Program-made: the position numbers and the translations under genes
Notes under the pieces: model-generated
Seen by the model: only the letters and a program-made list of their open reading frames with translations
Database searches by the model: none
Told to the model about the DNA's origin: nothing
Assembly: GCA_002388665.1 (NCBI GenBank)
Contig: DGMY01000074.1
Span: 1-60,445, forward strand
Length of the DNA stretch: 60,445 bases
DNA from: Opitutia bacterium UBA4506
GTDB taxonomy: Bacteria > Verrucomicrobiota > Verrucomicrobiia > Opitutales > Puniceicoccaceae
Direction of reading: 5' to 3'
In this document: positions 55,401 to 60,445 of the stretch, piece after piece
Layout: each line of letters opens with the position of its first letter
Position numbering within the stretch: the stretch's first letter is position 1

Positions 55401-58400
55401 GATGATGGCGTCGTAGGCACTCCAGTCGGGGCCGGGGTCCGCGAATTGTTCGGGTGGAATAAAGGTGAGGAAGTTGCGGGGATCGACTTCGAGGAGAGTA
55501 CGCACTTTTTGGTCCAAGGAGATCGATCCGGATTCCATGACAGCGATGTCACAGAGGTCGGCTTCGCTGCTCAGTTGGATTGCGAAAGGAGTTTCCTGCC
55601 CAGAGTAGGTGATGGTGAGGGTACCCGAATTGCGTTCGTGTTCGGCGGCGGTATGGTTAATGGTGATCTCCTGTTGGCTACCGGTCGTGAGAGTGGAGGG
55701 AAGGGTGCCGCTGAAAGAGAACTCCTCATCGCCGCTGAGGGTGAGTTCGATGCCGGTCATCGCCGCGCTGCCTTGGTTGGCCAGCGTAATTGTGCGGGAG
55801 GTGGGGGCGGTCGGTTCGCTTAGGCCAAAGTCCAATTCGTCTTCGCTGGCCAGGGTTTGATTCTCTTCATCGGCGACGTTGAGGAGAGGCAGAAGGATGG
55901 AGGCCAGATTGAGGGTGAGCGGAGTGGCGGAGTAATCGTGGGAGAGCAGGAGAGTGGCTGAGTCGGTGGAGAAGGTTTCGGAGCGGTAGGCGATGGTGAT
56001 GCTCAGGGTTTCACCCATGGGAATCGTGCTCGGTACAGTGCCCTCAATCGTGAAGGTGCTATCGCCATCCAACGCGGCTGAGAATCCGGTAAGGTCGGTT
56101 TCGCCGGTGTTTTGGAGGGTAAGTGTGCGGAGAAAAGTAGCGCCCGAAGAAGGTACGATGAACTCGATAGTATCCTGGTTTTGTAACGACAAATCTTTCT
56201 CGTCACTGAGAGAGAAGCCCGCGTTGAAATTGGCTTTGAAAGTCAGCTGGAACGGGTGGTTGTTCTCGTCGCCCGATTTTATGGTGAAGGCCTGACTTTG
56301 GGGACCCTGCGAGCCGGGGAGGAAGGAAAGGACAACATCGAAAGACTCGTCGGCGAGGAGGATCCCTGCGAAGTCGTACTCGAGGTGATAGTCCGAGTTG
56401 CGTGGAGATGCGAGTTCCGGAATGACGGGGGCGAGAGGATCGTCGCCTGTATTGGTGATGGTGATATGGTACTCCGCCTCTTGTCCGGTTTGGATGTCTC
56501 CCAGATAAAAGGATTGGCCGGATAGGATCGGGTTGCCGCCCGAGTCGGTAACCTCCAGCGCGACATTCGTGGGGGTGAATCCGGAGAACCCAGGGTGGGA
56601 TTGAAGCCATAGGAGCCGTTCAAAGAGATCCATGGCGTGGGAGTTATCCACTGGCTCTTCCCGGTCAATCGCAGAGTAGACGGCCGTCCCGTCTCCATAA
56701 TTCCATCCGACGACGGCGGGATAGAGAACATCTGATTGTGCGGTGTAGAGCAGAGTGGCACCGCTTTTCGGGTGATTGACCCAAGTTCCCGGAGAGATGG
56801 AGAAGGAAGAAGCGAGCCCATCGAGGTAGTCAGGGGCCGGAGTGAGCATCTGTACCGAATCGGCGGGGATTCCGATACGATCTTCATCACCGAGGACTGG
56901 TGCGATGGCGTCGAGGACAGGGAGATAGGCGGAATCGCGCGCGCGGTTATAGGCGTAGTTATTCGAGAGGAGGATATAACCCCCATTGTAGACGTAATCG
57001 ACGAGAGCCTGCTGGCCCGCTTGGGAAAACTGGGTCGAGCTCGATAGGCTTGTGACGAGATAAACGGCGTCCACTTTATCCAGATCGTAGGATCCGTCGA
57101 AGGAACTGAAGTGCTCAAACTGATCAAAGCAGACGGAACCGAGATCGGCAAAATCTTCGAGAAAGTCGCTCCACTTCGGCTCGGACAAGAGCAGCACGTT
57201 CAGTACTTCGTGGTTGCCGCGCAGTTGCACCTGCCAAGTCATGGTCCCGTTGTCATCGGGGATCGTCAATTGCCCTGTCTCGCCTCCGAAGGTTTCAGGG
57301 CTGAACGAGACATCGATCCAGACGGTCTCGCCTGGATTGAGCGAATCGCCGGAGGACTGACTGTTGAGCGCGAAGACATTGGGCGATTCGCTGGTGACGC
57401 TGGGTGATCCCAGAGAGAGGGGGAGTTCCCCGGTGTTCTCAAAGACGAGCCTGGCCCGATGAGTTTCTTCGAGAGAGGTGGCGGGAAACTCGGCGATGGA
57501 GGAGTCGGTGACGGGCTGGCCGTCTATCGATTGCAAGGAGAGTCCGTAGGTCGGATTAGCGATGAGGGTGTATTCCCAGGTGGGGGTCGTGGGGTCGTTG
57601 CTAACCACGCGAAGATTCACGGACTTTTTACCCGTGGTGCCTGTTTTCATGCTAACGGTGACCGCAGCGGTTTCGTCGTACCCGAGGGTGGAGGGGAGGG
57701 AAGTTTCGAGGATGAAATCGGAGGCATCGTCACCGACGAGAGAGACCGAGCTGACGACGAGATTACCGTAATCCCGATTCGCAAGAGTTAGCTCAATGGA
57801 GTCATCGTAGTGAGGGATGACATCACTCAGGAGCCGGGTGTCTCCGGCTTCCAGCAACTCTCCGCCGGTTTTGGCTACCTCGAGCCGAGGGGGGAGAATG
57901 GTTGAAAAAGCAGTGGGGCGTAGGAGAGTCACATTGCCCGTAAAGGTGTAGCCGGGAAAGTTATAGGCGGTCGTGTCGCTGGCGTTGGGACGGTAGATGA
58001 TCTGAACATTTTCGTTGAGAGAGGCGGCTTCGTACTCAGTACCATTCCAGACCTCGACGTGTTCCAGCAGGTCGGTGATTGCCTGTGTCTGTTCTCCCTG
58101 CCAAACCAGAAAGCCATCTTTGAGGTAGATGGTGTTGCCGGCGAAAACCTGCGGCGGGTGGTTTGCCTGATAAAGCTGAAATTTGGCGTAGGCGGCCACG
58201 GTAAGGCTATTCCCGGTCGTGGTAGATGAGCCGAGTGTCATTGTTGAATTGCACAACAGTGCGGACGTGGGGCCCTGTACCTCGATGGAGTTCCCCCCGG
58301 TGAGACCACCGATGGTGATTGAATCTGCGTAAAAGACCGATTGGCCGACCGTGTTCAGTTGACTTGCGCGCCCATCGCCCGATTCGAGAATCAGGGGGCC

Positions 58401-59000
58401 GAAGGAGGAAAGACGGGACTCTTGGTCGAGAAGAAAGGTGCCTTCGCCCGATTCGCTGCCAATCTCGATCCGGGCCATCGTGAATGTAGATTCGTCAGTC
58501 GCCTCCACTGCGTTGCCATTTCCGGAGACCCCGACCCGGAGAACGGAGAAAAAGGAGCCGACGCCATGAAGTTCCAACGTGTTTCCCGACCCCTCGTTGC
58601 CCACAGTGACATTCCCAGTCTCTCGGATTGTTGTGAACTCTGGAGAGTCGTCGGTTAAGGAGTTTCCCCACATCCGAAAGGAGTTTCCGTTGGAGGTCGC
58701 TCGATTACCGATCACTAAAGAGTCGAATTGAACGATAACGTCAGTTACTTCGAGCTCATTGTAGGAGGTCTCATCGCCGAGGAGAATCGGGTCGGTGAAA
58801 TCGCGGTAGGAACCGGAGTCCAAGATGTATCGGGCGGGATCGGCGGCAGTCCCTCCCGCGTCCATGGTCGAGGGAACTTCATTGTTAGTGGCGACCGTTG
58901 CCGCAGTCGCGAGGGAAACGGCTAGCGCGTACGCACCCACTGGCAGGAGTGAAAAGAGTCGTGGTAAAAAGTCAGATCCTGCCCAATGTCCCTTCTTCAT
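52413..59000 (-). CDS. Giant secreted ASH-like protein with three Rossmann/GATase-like domains and a C-terminal YD repeat
   Basis: A 2195-residue secreted protein with a signal peptide (to about residue 34). Residues about 40-300 hold VGNxGSGNxL-type beta-helix repeats. ASH-like (choice-of-anchor D) beta domains are interleaved with three Rossmann-like domains of about 200 residues (about 600-800, 1150-1355 and 1477-1683), each with the pattern YD/DAxxL..., then GGVL/GGYILLS and WNYGxG. These resemble ThuA or class I amidotransferase-like folds but lack a Cys nucleophile. The C-terminus has Asp-rich calcium-type repeats (DTDGDGLSDFEE, DLDGNGLPDEWE) and ends in one YD repeat (FEYDPNGRLRSFQ). 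The role is unknown; the RHS gene follows directly. Confidence 0.85.
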   Translation of the reverse strand: MKKGHWAGSDFLPRLFSLLPVGAYALAVSLATAATVATNNEVPSTMDAGGTAADPARYILDSGSYRDFTDPILLGDETSYNELEVTDVIVQFDSLVIGNRATSNGNSFRMWGNSLTDDSPEFTTIRETGNVTVGNEGSGNTLELHGVGSFFSVLRVGVSGNGNAVEATDESTFTMARIEIGSESGEGTFLLDQESRLSSFGPLILESGDGRASQLNTVGQSVFYADSITIGGLTGGNSIEVQGPTSALLCNSTMTLGSSTTTGNSLTVAAYAKFQLYQANHPPQVFAGNTIYLKDGFLVWQGEQTQAITDLLEHVEVWNGTEYEAASLNENVQIIYRPNASDTTAYNFPGYTFTGNVTLLRPTAFSTILPPRLEVAKTGGELLEAGDTRLLSDVIPHYDDSIELTLANRDYGNLVVSSVSLVGDDASDFILETSLPSTLGYDETAAVTVSMKTGTTGKKSVNLRVVSNDPTTPTWEYTLIANPTYGLSLQSIDGQPVTDSSIAEFPATSLEETHRARLVFENTGELPLSLGSPSVTSESPNVFALNSQSSGDSLNPGETVWIDVSFSPETFGGETGQLTIPDDNGTMTWQVQLRGNHEVLNVLLLSEPKWSDFLEDFADLGSVCFDQFEHFSSFDGSYDLDKVDAVYLVTSLSSSTQFSQAGQQALVDYVYNGGYILLSNNYAYNRARDSAYLPVLDAIAPVLGDEDRIGIPADSVQMLTPAPDYLDGLASSFSISPGTWVNHPKSGATLLYTAQSDVLYPAVVGWNYGDGTAVYSAIDREEPVDNSHAMDLFERLLWLQSHPGFSGFTPTNVALEVTDSGGNPILSGQSFYLGDIQTGQEAEYHITITNTGDDPLAPVIPELASPRNSDYHLEYDFAGILLADESFDVVLSFLPGSQGPQSQAFTIKSGDENNHPFQLTFKANFNAGFSLSDEKDLSLQNQDTIEFIVPSSGATFLRTLTLQNTGETDLTGFSAALDGDSTFTIEGTVPSTIPMGETLSITIAYRSETFSTDSATLLLSHDYSATPLTLNLASILLPLLNVADEENQTLASEDELDFGLSEPTAPTSRTITLANQGSAAMTGIELTLSGDEEFSFSGTLPSTLTTGSQQEITINHTAAEHERNSGTLTITYSGQETPFAIQLSSEADLCDIAVMESGSISLDQKVRTLLEVDPRNFLTFIPPEQFADPGPDWSAYDAIILAESTLSDANFEIGLQSQQGIVDFVNRGGVLISTQWLIEEIAAHPEHYSTLDGIIPASSLGQSVAIYELQKEEDDPYITPNFPDSFDTAILQGTEVEARRGTSILYTSQNSVAPVLVSQSQGGGIVFALPFDIDKNAFFNDTNLAELVRILPKYRRLNPRQVPEITVLFSENTFLQAGQSLEIDPTDPGDRFQASLAIRNDGTADLTDISLRLAESTGAQSDLLTDSEVDRLAPGETLNATLEITPTVLSDFRIQLEILSNDENESPFLIDFTGNSYSVRALLLTSGDTDKDQAIVAILEDSEEIAVDILSSEDSLSAILSQEDPPYDTLLLAPGPFSANGLSNDDLFALIDYTQSGGVLVLPLGWIEQFQSNPASFGNLQALLPMATRPGEVRIDTLTLDPSAPDSPPDLMYPLHSYIATFEGFNPKPTADVYLRSDDDGEPSLIAWNYGSGRVIAMSFRLDPEHDLNLPEVATWIRFLVRQSWTGAPELTVHAADGTTISHEGELSWWFPSPTYGPSFPLFVANAGTKRLDYQVALQASESVPGLAIQSPSNGSVPPGEQVELLLSFSGSSPAVSQNTISITTNDPATSPFQFDLVVRPESLLEFRLDGSPLQSETILPTLLTDLPRTIQIELVNSGPTDLNSIALALSGPGATSASVYPEQVSSLPSGATASLSVTLSGISAGDYRFTLSADFSQLRPKAFSADFLFRVDEDEDQDGIGDAWAEQLPTSGTASHDRDLDGYDDRFEFERNLDPLVSNLRRVAGFPDADADAFPDVFVETYDIDWAATAPHLDLDFDGLNFIEEYLTGGNPFVAEPFKIWMQGDRTIHFDGKADMGYELLSSSDLTLWHSRGEYVSPENRRFIFDVSEDPDAFWRAASFHIDTDGDGLSDFEERLRGLNPYATIDLDGNGLPDEWEIAHYGRTALLPLQDSDQDRIPLEDENRLGLNPKANDAIHTTIFEYDPNGRLRSFQTESEASALTIDTEGNLLEINNP

Positions 59001-59167
59001 TACAAATCTAGGTAAATTGAGTTTGCTCCGACGTTCAAGGTTTGATCCGCCCCATAACCCGATTTGTTTAGTGGATCAGTCGGAGGATACAGGGTAGCTC
59101 GTTTGCGATGAGCGATTTCTGGTCACCCGAAGTCAATCGAGTTGAGAGGCGGGGAGGGGATCTGAAA

Positions 59168-59235
59168 TTGAGTAGATTTTGGATCGCTCGGAGACCGGAG
59201 ACTGTGGCAGCATTTTTCGCTATGAAGCTTCAGCG
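59168..59235. repeat. Right copy of direct repeat at the AI-2E gene 5' end
   Basis: The partner of 45303-45370: 54 bp identical (59182-59235). It covers the region before and including the first codons of the AI-2E transporter at 59222. Confidence 0.92.
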
Positions 59236-60295
59236 CGTAGCATTGGCGATGTTCATCGTCTTTTTGGTTTTTCATCTCCTGTATGTCGGGCAGTCGCTGT
59301 TGCTACCCTTGGTAATTGCGGGAGCGGTTTCATACCTGATCAGTATTCTCGGCCGGGCGATCGGGTCTTTGAGGATAGGCAAAGTGTACATTCCGCGTCC
59401 ACTGGCGGTTGTGCTGGCTCTGGCTGTGATCCTACTCTCGCTGAGTTTCATCATCCAATTAATTACCCTGAATATCGGGAAGGTGGTGAATGCCGCCCCG
59501 GAATATCAACATAATCTCGAGGCCTTGATCTATAAGGGGTATTCCTTTTTCGGTGTTGAGCAGCCTCCGAATCTCAAGGAGTTTCTCGGGAAGTTTGATT
59601 TTCGAACCTATCTTCAGCGGTTTGGGGGAACCGTGCGGGCCCTCCTCAGCAGTACAGGCATCATCATTGTCTACTTGGTCTTTCTCCTCCTCGAGCAGCG
59701 TACTTTTTCCGGTAAGATTCGAGCCATCGTGACCAACCCGGACCGGCAGGAGGATACTTTTGCGATTTTGGAGAAGATCCGGAACGACATCCGCCTGTAC
59801 ATCGGTATCAAGGTATTAACAAGTGCCGCCACCGGCCTCCTCAGCTATCTCGTCCTCCAATCCGTGGGAGTGGCGTTTGCCAGCTTCTGGGCGGTGTTGA
59901 TTTTCTTGCTCAATTTTATCCCGACCATCGGTTCCATTATCGCCACCGCGTTCCCTTCGATTCTCGCTTTGGTGCAGTTTGAAACTATGGGACCGTTCAT
60001 CATTACCGCGTCCGTATTGACCACGTTGCAGTTCTGTATCGGCAGTTTGATCGAGCCGAAATTGATGGGGAACCGTCTCAATCTCAGCCCCATCATTATC
60101 CTCCTGTCGCTCGGATTGTGGGGGTCCATCTGGGGGATTCCCGGTATGTTCCTCTGCGTCCCGATCACTGTGATCATCATGATCATCTGTTCCTATTTTC
60201 CAGAGACTCGGTTTGTTGCCGTTTTACTTTCGAGCAACGGCAAGGTGGGAGGGCTCAATCGCGAGCACAGCTCCTCCGCCGCAGAGGGCGCCTAA
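59222..60295 (+). CDS. AI-2E (TqsA/PerM) family transporter
   Basis: A 357-residue polytopic membrane protein with the family pattern of paired N-terminal helices (FIVFLVFHLLYVGQSLLLPLVIAGAVSYLI) and a soluble segment around residues 95-150. A second helix cluster contains LLNFIPTIGSIIATAFPSILAL and EPKLMGNRLNLSPIIILLSLGLWGSIWGIPGMFL. Such proteins export AI-2 or act as sodium/proton exchangers. The ATG at 59222 is preferred. The reading frame is open for 38 more codons upstream, but that part carries the duplicated repeat. The gene is divergent from the ASH-like gene (222 bp). Confidence 0.9.
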   Translation: MKLQRVALAMFIVFLVFHLLYVGQSLLLPLVIAGAVSYLISILGRAIGSLRIGKVYIPRPLAVVLALAVILLSLSFIIQLITLNIGKVVNAAPEYQHNLEALIYKGYSFFGVEQPPNLKEFLGKFDFRTYLQRFGGTVRALLSSTGIIIVYLVFLLLEQRTFSGKIRAIVTNPDRQEDTFAILEKIRNDIRLYIGIKVLTSAATGLLSYLVLQSVGVAFASFWAVLIFLLNFIPTIGSIIATAFPSILALVQFETMGPFIITASVLTTLQFCIGSLIEPKLMGNRLNLSPIIILLSLGLWGSIWGIPGMFLCVPITVIIMIICSYFPETRFVAVLLSSNGKVGGLNREHSSSAAEGA

Positions 60296-60445
60296 GCCTC
60301 CTCTCGGGAATATTTCTATTGCACAATGGTCGTCCCGGATTTTTTCCATCGGTGGAAGCGCGAAGGCAAAGGCCTCGTCCTGTACGGCACTCCGAGAAGG
60401 AAAGAAACGGGTAGGAAAACGAGTTCTCCCGTACCCTCGAAGTGG
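60296..60445 (+). other. Window edge after the AI-2E gene; possible partial reading frame
   Basis: A reading frame opens at ATG 60326 (MVVPDFFHRWKREGKGLVLY) and is still open at the window end, 40 codons later. Length and content do not identify a family, and an open run of this size can occur by chance. Confidence 0.2.

Noticed and set aside
45370..59181. Insertion sequence or transposon explaining the repeats
   Set aside because: No transposase, integrase or inverted terminal repeats were seen, so a defined mobile element is not claimed.
60326..60445. Real gene at the right edge
   Set aside because: Only 40 open codons with no family resemblance; listed as an edge region only.

Overview
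The window is a moderately GC-rich stretch of bacterial chromosome. It most likely comes from a marine Verrucomicrobiota bacterium of the Opitutales/Puniceicoccales type. This is inferred from gene content rather than a marker-gene search: a cytoplasmic GH88 uronate cluster, an iduronate-2-sulfatase-type S1 sulfatase, a GH113-like hydrolase, a Gfo/Idh/MocA-aldo/keto reductase fusion, giant secreted ASH and RHS proteins with Verrucomicrobia/Planctomycetes-style architectures, and a lipoprotein/beta-barrel content typical of a diderm. No rRNA, tRNA, CRISPR array, transposase or integrase was recognised.

Layout. 1-4.6 kb: a 23-unit heptanucleotide tandem array, then ychF (-), rpsP, a CDF metal transporter and serS. 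4.6-13 kb: a long leftward gene train (hflK, hflC, a single-domain response regulator, a lipoprotein solute-binding protein, a hybrid histidine kinase, then a FecCD/ATPase importer). Two junctions in it are TAATG stop/start overlaps and one is ATGA. 13-16.2 kb: a small outer-membrane protein, ilvN, ilvC and hemC. 16.3-25 kb (all -): a uronic-acid catabolic cluster with an XRE-cupin regulator, GH88 hydrolase, two sugar isomerase-like TIM barrels, a Gfo/Idh/MocA dehydrogenase, an SDR, a KDPG-type aldolase and the Gfo/Idh-AKR fusion. 25.4-29.8 kb: a translation/replication block rplY-pth-rpsF-ssb-rplI-dnaB. 29.9-35.9 kb: an L,D-transpeptidase-like gene, asd, a methyltransferase, tyrS, a secreted ParB-like protein and a DEAD-box RNA helicase. 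36-41.2 kb: GH113-like hydrolase, sulfatase, DUF1801 protein and a radical SAM protein.

41.3-45.1 kb: an arsenic-type operon arsD-arsA-(DUF5069-like) driven by a well-formed promoter with two palindromes, followed by a solo ParB-like gene. The ArsD carries an expanded cysteine-pair tail, and no arsR or efflux permease is in the window. 45.3-60.4 kb: an arsD 3' remnant joined to a copy of the 5' end of the distant AI-2E transporter gene. The two copies form direct repeats (54 bp identical within about 68 bp) bracketing 13.8 kb that holds only two very large secreted-protein genes. One is a 2195-residue protein with ASH-like domains interleaved with three Rossmann/amidotransferase-like domains. 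The other is a 2098-residue Cys-less transglutaminase-like/RHS protein. They are transcribed together.

The most interesting items are this repeat-bracketed giant-protein pair, the uronate cluster with its unusual oxidoreductase/isomerase set and no visible KDG kinase, and the cysteine-expanded ArsD with its palindromic promoter.
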